Positions 56,855 through 64,000 of a stretch of DNA of 64,000 nucleotides are shown piece after piece. Numbering within the stretch: the stretch's first letter is position 1; every line of letters starts with the position of its first letter. The position numbers and the translations under genes were made by a program. The notes below the pieces were generated by a model. That model saw only the letters and a list, made by a program, of their open reading frames with translations. It was not told the origin of the DNA and did no database searches. Source of the stretch: Burkholderiaceae bacterium (GTDB taxonomy: Bacteria; Pseudomonadota; Gammaproteobacteria; Burkholderiales; Burkholderiaceae_B). The stretch covers positions 1 to 64,000 of the forward strand of contig JAOATE010000079.1 of NCBI GenBank assembly GCA_030158305.1. Direction: 5' to 3'.

Positions 56855-57522
56855 ATACCGTAACGCTCTCGATACGCCAACACCGCCTCGCGGTGTTCGG
56901 CGAATTCGGCGTTTTTTTCAAGCAGCGCCAGGATATCAGTGAGAGAAGCAATGCTGACCACTGGCAAGCCATAGCGCTGCTGAACCTCTTGGACGGCCGA
57001 ATGGGGTGAAAGGGCGCCATCTGGCCCCGCGCGCTCCATCCGATCCATCGCGATCAGCACTGCGCAAGGCTCTGCACCAGCCGCACGAATGATTTCAACA
57101 GACTCGCGCACCGACGTACCCGCTGTAATCACATCATCAATGATCACGACTTTTCCCTTGAGTGGAGCACCCACCAGCACACCGCCCTCACCGTGATCTT
57201 TGGCTTCTTTGCGGTTGTAGGCGAAGGGCACATCGCGCCCCTGTAGTCCTGCGTGCGATGCCAGGGCAACCGAAGTGGCCGTTGCCAAGGGAATGCCCTT
57301 GTAAGCGGGCCCAAACAACATATCAAAAGGCAACTTGGAGTCAACCAGTGCCTGAGCATAAAATTGCGCAAGCTTGCCGACAGAGGCTCCAGTGTTGAAA
57401 AGCCCAGCATTAAAAAAGTAGGGGCTTGTGCGGCCAGACTTAGTCACAAAACTACCAAAGCGCAGCACGCCCTCTTTTAAGGCAAACTGCACAAACTCTC
57501 GACGATCAGCACCTAGCGACAT
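56851..57522 (-). CDS. pyrE: orotate phosphoribosyltransferase
   Basis: Transfers phosphoribose from PRPP to orotate in UMP synthesis. The PRPP-binding motif [13 protein letters not shown] is at about residues 123-135, with the catalytic loop [11 protein letters not shown] near 103 and [11 protein letters not shown] near 70. Length is 223 residues. It converges with gatB, and both genes share four bases. It shows that de novo pyrimidine synthesis is expected here, so an active aspartate carbamoyltransferase must be encoded elsewhere if the pyrB-like gene is dead. Confidence 0.96.
   Translation of the reverse strand: MSLGADRREFVQFALKEGVLRFGSFVTKSGRTSPYFFNAGLFNTGASVGKLAQFYAQALVDSKLPFDMLFGPAYKGIPLATATSVALASHAGLQGRDVPFAYNRKEAKDHGEGGVLVGAPLKGKVVIIDDVITAGTSVRESVEIIRAAGAEPCAVLIAMDRMERAGPDGALSPHSAVQEVQQRYGLPVVSIASLTDILALLEKNAEFAEHREAVLAYRERYGI
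56879..56918 (+). terminator. possible gatB terminator inside the 3' end of pyrE
   Basis: AACACCGC-CTC-GCGGTGTT (56879-56897) is a perfect 8-base hairpin, followed after 14 bases by seven T residues at 56912-56918 on the plus strand. The T-run is farther from the stem than in classical terminators. The hairpin lies inside the convergent pyrE coding sequence. Confidence 0.4.
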
Positions 57523-57588
57523 AGCATTCCTTTCTGTTTCGACTCGACTTTAAACCCGTACATTATCTCACCGACTAGGAGTTCTGCC

Positions 57589-58389
57589 TTGCTGCGCATC
57601 ACCTCACTGAACCTCAATGGCATTCGCTCCGCCTATAACAAAGGCCTGCTTGAATGGCTGAAATCACATCAGGCGGATATTCTTTGTCTTCAGGAGCTCA
57701 AAGCGCATCTGGCGGACATTCAGCAGGACTACCAACATCCTCTGGACTACACAGGTCATTTTTGCGCGGCTGAAAAGAAAGGCTACAGCGGGGTCGGTCT
57801 CTATTTAAAACAGCAGCCAGAGCGTGTGCTCTCCGGAATCGACTGCCCAGAATTTGATCAAGAAGGTCGCGTCATTCGTGCAGACTGGTCCAACCTGACC
57901 GTTGTCAGCGCTTACCTTCCCTCGGGCTCAAGCGGGCCAGAAAGACAGGAAGCCAAGTTTCGCTTCCTCGCTAAATTTGGTCCTTGGCTACAAGCCATGA
58001 TGGACGATCATAAAAAGACTAAGCGTGAGTACGTAATCTGTGCTGATTGGAATATCGCACACAAAGAAATCGACCTCAAAAACTGGAAATCCAATCAGAA
58101 AAACTCTGGCTTCACTCCTGAGGAGCGTGCCTGGGTGACGCATACCCTAGAGGAAATCGGCTTTGTAGATGTCTTTAGAACCCTCGACCCAAGCCCGGAG
58201 CAATACACGTGGTGGAGCAACCGTGGACAGGCCTGGGCCAAGAACGTGGGCTGGCGTCTGGACTATCAACTCGCCACGCCGGGGATTGCTTCACTGGCGC
58301 GCTCAACCAGCATTTACAAAGACGAACGTTTTTCTGATCATGCACCGTTCACCATCGATTATGACTTTACACTCGGGGCGATAGATTAA
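57589..58389 (+). CDS. xth: exodeoxyribonuclease III (AP endonuclease, Xth family)
   Basis: Cleaves at abasic sites and removes 3' blocks in base-excision repair. The family motifs are in order: ITSLNLNGIRSA at the start, LCLQELKA near 33, the WNIAHKEIDLKN segment near 160, and the terminal FSDHAPFTIDY. Length is 266 residues. The start codon is TTG at 57589, with AGGAG eight bases before it and no ATG in frame that would keep the first strand. It is divergent from pyrE and converges on the AmpG-like gene. Confidence 0.93.
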   Translation: MLRITSLNLNGIRSAYNKGLLEWLKSHQADILCLQELKAHLADIQQDYQHPLDYTGHFCAAEKKGYSGVGLYLKQQPERVLSGIDCPEFDQEGRVIRADWSNLTVVSAYLPSGSSGPERQEAKFRFLAKFGPWLQAMMDDHKKTKREYVICADWNIAHKEIDLKNWKSNQKNSGFTPEERAWVTHTLEEIGFVDVFRTLDPSPEQYTWWSNRGQAWAKNVGWRLDYQLATPGIASLARSTSIYKDERFSDHAPFTIDYDFTLGAID

Positions 58390-58415
58390 AGCCGTCCGGA
58401 CTTAAACGCAGCGCG

Positions 58416-59711
58416 TCACACTCCCGCGGCATCAATCCGCTCAATGTCGCGGCGACGCCACCACAACAGCAACAAACCTGGCAGCGCAATCCCGACCGTC
58501 ATCAAGAAAAAAGTCGGCCATCCTGCGAACAGCACCAAAGGCGGAGTCAGCGGTCCTGCCAGGTAAGTACGACCCACCGCAGACAGCGCCGACAACAAGG
58601 CAAACTGCGTGGCAGAAAACTCTCGGTTACACAGTCCCATCAACAAGGCGACAAACGCAGCCGTACCCATGCCCCCACACAAGTTCTCAAGTCCCACACC
58701 TGCAGCCATCAAGAAGACGCTATGCGGCCCCACAGAAATGACCCAGAAGCCAAGATTGGAGAGTGCCTGCAGCAAACCAAACAGCATTAACGATCGGTAG
58801 AGTCCTAATTTCGCCATCAGCGCACCGCCCGTCAGCGCACCCACGATCGTCGCCGTCAAACCCAACAACTTATTCACCGTTCCAACCTCGGTCGCCGTAT
58901 ACCCCGCGGCACGCAACAGAAACGTCGTGGAGAGTGCGCCCGCGAATGCATCACCGAGCTTGTAGAGGACAATTAATAGCAAGACTGTAAGGGCTTCGGG
59001 ACGACCGAAAAACTCCTTGAAGGGTTCAAATACCGCCCTCGAAAGCGAGCGTGGCGTCTGCGCGGGAACCTCCGGCTCCGGGGCCCAGAGCGTGGCGAGC
59101 GCCACCACCAACATCAACGCCCCCATCAGCATATAGGTATAGCCCCAGCCCAACCACTGATCCGCCAAAATCAATGCCAGCCCGCCGGAGGTCAGCATTG
59201 CAAGCCGATAGCCGAGGACAGATAAAGCCGCACCGGCCCCTCTTTCTTCTTTGCGCAGCACATCGCTACGGTAAGCATCAAAAGCAATATCCTGGGTTGC
59301 GGAACAAAACGCTACGGCGACTGCAAGTAAGGCAAGTGGCAAAAGACTCTGACCTGGAGACATCAAACCCATTGCCATGATGCCGAGCGCGAGCAACACC
59401 TGCATCACTAACATCCATCCTCGCCTACGGCCCAAAAATGGTGGCGCATAACGATCAATCAGCGGGGCCCAGAGAAACTTGAGTGTGTACGCCGTTCCCA
59501 CCAAGGTCAAAAATCCAATTTCTTGAAGGGAGACTTGCTCAAGCGTTGCCCACGCTTGCAACGTTCCACCCGTTAAAGCCAGAGGCAAGCCACTCGCAAA
59601 GCCAAGCGCCAACAAAGGTGCAACGCGTTTACTGGTATAGAGTTTTGAAGCAGGAATTGTCTGAGTTTCAGCCTCTGGTTGCGGCGGGCGCTGAGCGTTC
59701 ATGCGGCTCAC
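58416..59711 (-). CDS. AmpG-like muropeptide MFS transporter
   Basis: Inner-membrane major-facilitator permease of 431 residues with about 12 hydrophobic segments. FASGLPLALTGGTLQAW and FLWAPLIDRYAPPFLGRRRGWMLV are the AmpG signatures, and the segment SATQDIAFDAYRSDVL follows near 137. AmpG imports anhydro-muropeptides for recycling, in line with mpl at the start of the window. The start may be the GTG at 59711, which overlaps the metW stop, or the ATG at 59702. Confidence 0.88.
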   Translation of the reverse strand: MSRMNAQRPPQPEAETQTIPASKLYTSKRVAPLLALGFASGLPLALTGGTLQAWATLEQVSLQEIGFLTLVGTAYTLKFLWAPLIDRYAPPFLGRRRGWMLVMQVLLALGIMAMGLMSPGQSLLPLALLAVAVAFCSATQDIAFDAYRSDVLRKEERGAGAALSVLGYRLAMLTSGGLALILADQWLGWGYTYMLMGALMLVVALATLWAPEPEVPAQTPRSLSRAVFEPFKEFFGRPEALTVLLLIVLYKLGDAFAGALSTTFLLRAAGYTATEVGTVNKLLGLTATIVGALTGGALMAKLGLYRSLMLFGLLQALSNLGFWVISVGPHSVFLMAAGVGLENLCGGMGTAAFVALLMGLCNREFSATQFALLSALSAVGRTYLAGPLTPPLVLFAGWPTFFLMTVGIALPGLLLLWWRRRDIERIDAAGV

Positions 59712-60331
59712 CTTGCCGTAAATCGATACGCAGCAAGCGTGCTGCGCCAGCCCGCGAACATCTTCACCTCGTGCTGATCATTAAAGGTGGCACGTTCAAG
59801 GATGGTGAACTCAAGGGTATTGGCCAAGCGCTCAAAATCCTTGAGCGTACAAAGGTGGATATTGGGGGTGTTGTACCAGTCATACGGCATCTGCCCCGTG
59901 ACAGGCATACGACCACGCAAAATCGACCAGCCGTGAGGCCAATAACCAAAATTGGGAAAAGAAACGATTCCCTCGCGGGCCACACGCGCCATCTCGCGCA
60001 AAATGTGCTCCGTATTATGCATAGACTGTAGCGTCTGAGACAATACGACCGTATCAAACTGCTGATCGTCAAACATCGCCAAACCGTCTTCGAGGTTTTG
60101 CTGAATCACATGCACACCGCGTTGCACACAGCTCAAGACGCGGTCATCGCTGATTTCAACGCCCACACCCTGCACGTTTTTAGATTGCTGCAAATGTGCA
60201 AGCAATACACCATCACCGCAACCCAAATCCAACACTCGACTATTGGGCTGCACCCACTGCGCGATCCGCGCCAAATCCCCGCGCAGATCACCTTCCATTG
60301 TTTGACCACTCAGCATTTGTTGCTCATTCAT
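59708..60331 (-). CDS. metW: methionine biosynthesis protein MetW
   Basis: Methyltransferase-fold protein of 207 residues, with the SAM-binding motif [15 protein letters not shown] at about residues 34-48 and [17 protein letters not shown] near 118. MetW is coupled to MetX in many proteobacteria and is needed for, or increases, MetX activity; its own enzymatic role is unresolved. It overlaps metX by four bases (ATGA). Confidence 0.94.
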   Translation of the reverse strand: MNEQQMLSGQTMEGDLRGDLARIAQWVQPNSRVLDLGCGDGVLLAHLQQSKNVQGVGVEISDDRVLSCVQRGVHVIQQNLEDGLAMFDDQQFDTVVLSQTLQSMHNTEHILREMARVAREGIVSFPNFGYWPHGWSILRGRMPVTGQMPYDWYNTPNIHLCTLKDFERLANTLEFTILERATFNDQHEVKMFAGWRSTLAAYRFTAR

Positions 60332-61569
60332 GCGCGGACCCCGCTTTCCTTTAGCACCGGAGCGCTCACCTGGACGACAGTCGCCGCAATCCTGAGAAAA
60401 TAAGCCCGCATCAGGTTGTGATAGCGCGAGTCATCCAGCAAAAACGCATCATGCCCGTGTGGCGCATTAATCTCCGCATACGTGGCAGGCTGACCGTTTT
60501 TAAGCAAAGCCTGCACAATTTCTCGGGAACGCTCAGGCGGAAACCGCCAGTCCGTCGTAAAAGACACAAGCAGAAAATCGGCCAGGGCAGGTGCAATCGC
60601 ACGCGCGAAATCGCCCCCGCTTTGCTTGGCCGGATCAAAATAGTCTAGGGCGCGCGTGATCAACAAATAGGTATTGGCATCAAAATATTTAGAGAACTTT
60701 TCGCCCTGATAGCGCAGATAAGACTCAACCTCGAACTCCACCCCATAACCATAATGGTAGGCGCCATCGGCTGCGGGTTCGCGCTGGGTCCTGCCAAACT
60801 TTTCCGCCATATCGTCGTCAGACAGATAGGTGATATGACCAATCATTCTTGCTACGGATAATCCATGACGCGGCACAGTATTGTGCGCATAGTAATCACC
60901 CCCGTGGAACTCGGGGTCTGTGATGATGGCTCGCCGAGCGACTTCGTTAAAACCAATATTTTGCGCAGACAATCTTGGCGTACTCGCCACCACCACGCAA
61001 TGCGCCACACGCTCAGGCAAAGTGATCGCCCAGCTGAGCGCCTGCATTCCTCCGAGCGACCCACCCATTACAGCAGCGAACCTTTGGATGCCAAGGCGAT
61101 CCGCTACGCGCGCCTGCGCCGACACCCAGTCCTCAACGGTCAACACAGGGAAAGCCGCACCCCAAGGCTTGCCCGTTTCAGGGCGAATACTGGCGGGACC
61201 TGTGGAGCCAAAGCACGAACCCAAATTATTGATACCAATGACAAAAAATACATTGGTATCGACCGGCTTACCTGGGCCGACCATGTTGTCCCACCAACCA
61301 ATATCCTCAGGGTTTTCTGCCGAAATACCAGCCACATGGTGTGAAGCATTCAGCGCGTGGCAGATCAGCACAGCATTGCTGGCGTCCGCGTTTAAGGTCC
61401 CGTAAGTCTCAATCGCCAAATCATAGGAAGACAAGGTGTGGCCGCTGACTAAAGGCAGGGGCTCATCAAAGTGCAAGAACTGTGTATGGACGACACCAAC
61501 GGAACCCATTGGCGGGACAAAGGGATTTTGTGAGGGGGACTCGCCCTTGATACTGGACGGAATTGTCAT
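60328..61569 (-). CDS. metX: homoserine O-acyltransferase (MetX family)
   Basis: Alpha/beta-fold enzyme that activates homoserine for methionine synthesis. The nucleophile is in [10 protein letters not shown] (about residue 145), the acid in [10 protein letters not shown] and the base in [10 protein letters not shown]. Length is 413 residues. Proteobacterial MetX proteins with a MetW partner use succinyl-CoA in several studied cases, so acetyl versus succinyl specificity cannot be read here. A SAM-II riboswitch overlaps its ribosome binding site, so expression should fall when S-adenosylmethionine is high. Confidence 0.94.
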   Translation of the reverse strand: MTIPSSIKGESPSQNPFVPPMGSVGVVHTQFLHFDEPLPLVSGHTLSSYDLAIETYGTLNADASNAVLICHALNASHHVAGISAENPEDIGWWDNMVGPGKPVDTNVFFVIGINNLGSCFGSTGPASIRPETGKPWGAAFPVLTVEDWVSAQARVADRLGIQRFAAVMGGSLGGMQALSWAITLPERVAHCVVVASTPRLSAQNIGFNEVARRAIITDPEFHGGDYYAHNTVPRHGLSVARMIGHITYLSDDDMAEKFGRTQREPAADGAYHYGYGVEFEVESYLRYQGEKFSKYFDANTYLLITRALDYFDPAKQSGGDFARAIAPALADFLLVSFTTDWRFPPERSREIVQALLKNGQPATYAEINAPHGHDAFLLDDSRYHNLMRAYFLRIAATVVQVSAPVLKESGVRA

Positions 61570-61574
61570 ACAGA

Positions 61575-61629
61575 CCTTCTTTAGCGGGATTTATGAGGCG
61601 CCCGCAAGCGGATCGAGCAAATCGGCGCC
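61575..61629 (-). ncRNA. SAM-II riboswitch in the metX leader
   Basis: On the minus strand the leader shows a GGCGCC stem with GATTTG at its base, a loop with CTTGCGG, the second GGCGCC, then ATAAATCCCGC and TAAAGAAGG. This matches the SAM-II (metA motif) pattern GATTT, a stem, ATAAA, then GCTAAA-AAGG. CCGC before TAAAGAAGG can pair with GCGG in the loop to give the pseudoknot. The GAAGG is also the metX ribosome binding site, five bases before ATG. This is the classical position for the element in alpha- and betaproteobacteria. Confidence 0.93.
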
Positions 61630-61844
61630 AACTATTTGAAAGTTTAACATCGACACGACAACAAAACAGCGAAGTGAACTGCGCGCGCGCAACGCTCTTA
61701 AACACCCTGTTACAACTTTTCCAGCACCCCAAACACTTTCTTACAAATGAACCTCACACCACAGGGGTTCTGCGCATTCTAATGAGAGCAATAAACACTC
61801 ACACTAACAAATTCTCAATTGCGTCCCTTAGAGGCTTTTTTCTC

Positions 61845-62135
61845 ATGACAAATCCACGTCTTTCCGGACGCGAGTTGCAATGCCTGGAGTGGGTATTTGC
61901 TGGCAAAACCAGCTGGGAAATCGGCTTGATCATTGGGCTCTCCGAACGGACAGTCAACTTTCACTTGTTCAATGCCTGCCGCAAACTCAAGGTATACGGT
62001 CGACAAGCAGGGGTTGCTCAGGCATTGCGACTCGGCCTCTTAACGGGCAATCCTCACTTCAACCGAAGCGAACGAACAAACTCCAGCGCATTCTCATTTG
62101 AAAGAGATTGTTTCGGCCCAGAGACCACGACTTGA
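61845..62135 (+). CDS. small LuxR-type DNA-binding protein
   Basis: A 96-residue protein with a LuxR/GerE helix-turn-helix: LSGRELQCLEWVFAGKTSWEIG, then LIIGLSERTVNFHLFNACRKLKVYGRQAGVAQALRLGLL. No sensory domain is present. The preferred start is the ATG at 61845, with GAGG eleven bases before it; an in-frame ATG at 61782 would add 21 residues. The last 82 bases overlap the convergent lipoprotein gene. The long upstream gap shared with metX holds the SAM-II element. Targets are unknown. Confidence 0.78.
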   Translation: MTNPRLSGRELQCLEWVFAGKTSWEIGLIIGLSERTVNFHLFNACRKLKVYGRQAGVAQALRLGLLTGNPHFNRSERTNSSAFSFERDCFGPETTT

Positions 62136-62560
62136 ATCAACATGCCACGATGCACAACCACGCGAGCCATCATCAGGGAGGGCTTGTTTGCCACAACAGT
62201 TTCCAAGGTAAAAACCTCTCCTTTCAGTGCACTTTCGGGCGCTTGCTTTCCGGCACGCACTGCAAGTGCTGAGACCACTGTCTTGACCAAGGCCTGGCTT
62301 TTCTCTTGGCCGAGGGTCTCCGGCAACGGGATAAAGCCTACAGAGAACACAGACGGCCCGACGGCCGACGAGGTCAGGGAAAACGTAGTGGAAATCCCTT
62401 CAACGTCGATTTGTCGCTGTTCGGTCTGAATGCGCGAAGGAAACATAATGACGCCACGATCCTCGGCCACCGTGAACTCCCGCCAATTGTATTCAGGCGT
62501 ACACCCTCCTAACGCTGCGACCGAAAACCACAACAACAATAGGGAAATAAATTTACGCAC
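62054..62560 (-). CDS. predicted lipoprotein of unknown function
   Basis: A 168-residue protein with a type II signal: VRKFISLLLLWFSVAALGGC, whose lipobox LGGC gives the lipidated Cys at residue 20. The rest (YNWREFTVAEDRGVIMFPSRIQ and LIQVVVSGPKQSLSNENALEFVRSLRL) appears as an alpha/beta domain that I do not recognise. The GTG at 62560 is preferred: it has GAGG before it and places the signal peptide correctly, while an upstream in-frame start at 62641 would not. It overlaps the convergent LuxR-type gene by 82 bases. Confidence 0.72.
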   Translation of the reverse strand: MRKFISLLLLWFSVAALGGCTPEYNWREFTVAEDRGVIMFPSRIQTEQRQIDVEGISTTFSLTSSAVGPSVFSVGFIPLPETLGQEKSQALVKTVVSALAVRAGKQAPESALKGEVFTLETVVANKPSLMMARVVVHRGMLIQVVVSGPKQSLSNENALEFVRSLRLK

Positions 62561-62702
62561 AAATCGCCTCAAAAATACCGACTTAGGGGTGAAAATGAAT
62601 GACAAACAATACCTAGGTAAATTGTCCTCTATTTTTGCCATACGCGGGTACAGTCACGCATCCCTTAAAATGAATTGATTCGCTTCAGCAATAGGTTTAC
62701 CA

Positions 62703-64000
62703 GTGTCCATATTGACTCAACGTCTTGCCACCCTCCAATTACACCCAGAAGTTCTGGGGAAGTCGCTGCGCGGCATTGAAAAAGAGGGCCTGCGCGTCGA
62801 CGCAACAGGCACGTTATCCAAACGCTCCCACCCCTCAGCGCTGGGCTCAGCCCTGACGCATCCTCGTATTACGACAGACTACTCTGAAGCATTGCTAGAG
62901 CTCATTACCGGTACCCACTCAAACGTTGACAGCCTGATGGCTGAGCTCAACGAGGTGCACCGCGTCGTGGCCTCCACCTTGAGCGATGAGCTCATGTGGA
63001 ACCACTCAATGCCGGCGCACCTCCCCGCAGACAATGAAATTCCGATCGGCTGGTATGGCACATCCAATACTGGAATGATCAAGCACGTCTACCGCAGAGG
63101 CTTGGCAGAGCGCTACGGTCGCACCATGCAGTGCATTGCCGGCCTGCATTACAACTTTTCTTTTGATGAGTCTCTTTGGGAATTGCTTGATCTCCCTCAA
63201 CCTACTGCTCAGGAACGCCGATCTGCTGGTTATATTGCGCTGATCCGTAACTTCACACGCTACAGCTGGCTGCTGATGTACTTATTTGGAGCCTCCCCCG
63301 CAGTCTCAAAAGACTTTTTACGCGGAAAGACTGGTGAGTTACAGGAGTTAGATGCGCAAACCATGTATCTGCCTTATGCCACGAGTCTGCGCATGAGTGA
63401 TCTAGGGTATCAAAACAAGGCGCAATCCGGTCTCAAGCTTTGCTACAACGACCTCAATACATTTCTTGAGCGCCTCTATGACGCAGTGACAACCCCTTGG
63501 CCGGACTACCAAGCTATCGGGACCCATCGTCATGGTGAGTGGATACAGCTCAACACAAATGTTTTGCAAATTGAAAATGAGTTTTACTCAAGCATCCGTC
63601 CCAAGCGCACGACAGGCCCTTGCGAACGCCCAATTACAGCCTTAGCAGAGCGCGGCATTCAGTACATTGAAGTACGCTGCCTCGATATCGATCCGACACA
63701 GCCCACCGGGATTTCAGCGGAAACTGCCCGCTTTGTAGACGCATTTGTTCTTTTTTGCGCCCTACAGGAAAGCCCGCCTTTTACCGACAGTGGCTGGTGC
63801 CCCGAAAGCGCAGCCAACTTTGCACGGGTCGTTAAACAAGGCCGGGAGCCCGGCTTGATGCTCTCAAAACTCGGACAACCAATGCCACTCAAGCAATGGG
63901 CGGACGAACTACTGGACGAAATTGCTCAGTGCGCCGAAACGCTCGATGGCACGTTAAAAGAAAAAGACTACAAAACCGCTGTGCTGTCCCAGCGGGCGAA
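62703..64000 (+). CDS. gshA: glutamate-cysteine ligase (partial, cut by window end)
   Basis: First enzyme of glutathione synthesis, forming gamma-glutamylcysteine. About 432 codons are present and the 3' end lies outside the window. GIEKEGLRV is at about residues 24-32, with ITTDYSEALLELIT, GLHYNFS and the RHGEWIQLNTNVLQIENEFYSSIRP segment further on, typical of the proteobacterial GshA type. The start is the GTG at 62703, with AGG nine bases before it; no upstream in-frame ATG is available. It lies downstream of a 142-base spacer divergent from the lipoprotein gene. Confidence 0.94.
   Translation, partial: MSILTQRLATLQLHPEVLGKSLRGIEKEGLRVDATGTLSKRSHPSALGSALTHPRITTDYSEALLELITGTHSNVDSLMAELNEVHRVVASTLSDELMWNHSMPAHLPADNEIPIGWYGTSNTGMIKHVYRRGLAERYGRTMQCIAGLHYNFSFDESLWELLDLPQPTAQERRSAGYIALIRNFTRYSWLLMYLFGASPAVSKDFLRGKTGELQELDAQTMYLPYATSLRMSDLGYQNKAQSGLKLCYNDLNTFLERLYDAVTTPWPDYQAIGTHRHGEWIQLNTNVLQIENEFYSSIRPKRTTGPCERPITALAERGIQYIEVRCLDIDPTQPTGISAETARFVDAFVLFCALQESPPFTDSGWCPESAANFARVVKQGREPGLMLSKLGQPMPLKQWADELLDEIAQCAETLDGTLKEKDYKTAVLSQRA

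Overview
The window reads as chromosomal DNA of a betaproteobacterium, most likely order Burkholderiales, family Alcaligenaceae. This rests on a Bug-type (TctC) binding protein, a DUF3460 protein, a MetX-MetW pair behind a SAM-II riboswitch, the GatCAB amidotransferase, and a rubredoxin-yqgE-ruvX-pyrB-pyrC-plsC gene order. Genus is not claimed. Coding density is very high: no intergenic gap exceeds about 280 bases. I saw no rRNA, tRNA, insertion sequence, phage or CRISPR array.

Layout. 1-7158 (+): a compact run mpl, RNB exoribonuclease, TonB-like gene, aroE, lptG, apaH. 7172-9186: an alpha/beta hydrolase divergent from a 4-oxalomesaconate hydratase (LigJ). 9191-13246 (-): rubredoxin, yqgE, ruvX, pyrB-like, pyrC-like, plsC. 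13373-16200 (+): thiD-like, thiE, hemL. 16282-20809 (-): a complete Liv-type ABC importer. 20988-24059 (+): argJ, DUF815 ATPase, Nudix-ThiE fusion. 24012-35084 (-): prepilin peptidase, coaE, zapD, then a MdtABC-like RND efflux system with outer-membrane factor. 35155-39682: NlpE-like lipoprotein, small LuxR-type protein, panC, scpA, DUF3460 and an MdtD-like exporter. 39688-44849 (-): Bug protein and the AapJQMP amino-acid importer. 45048-47799 (+): ftsE, ftsX, mutY. 47849-53405 (-): rodA, mrdA, mreD, mreC, mreB. 53555-56854 (+): gatCAB. 56851-61569: pyrE, exonuclease III, ampG-like, metW, metX. 61845-64000: a second small LuxR-type protein, a lipoprotein and a gshA cut by the window end.

Much of the window is housekeeping: wall recycling and elongation (mpl, ampG, rodA/mrdA/mreBCD), division (ftsEX, zapD, scpA), cofactors (thiD/thiE, panC/coaE, hemL), and amino-acid uptake and synthesis.

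The most unusual item is the pyrimidine pair. The PyrB homologue is intact as a reading frame and sits in the expected operon, but it has lost the carbamoyl-phosphate motif and several other catalytic motifs. Its PyrC neighbour is a zinc-less pseudo-dihydroorotase with an extra deletion. Both partners therefore look catalytically dead. Other points to check are a SAM-II riboswitch before metX, a sigma-54-type promoter before aapJ, phased direct repeats before the liv operon, a ThiD-like protein without the usual catalytic motif, and several hairpins placed over start regions.
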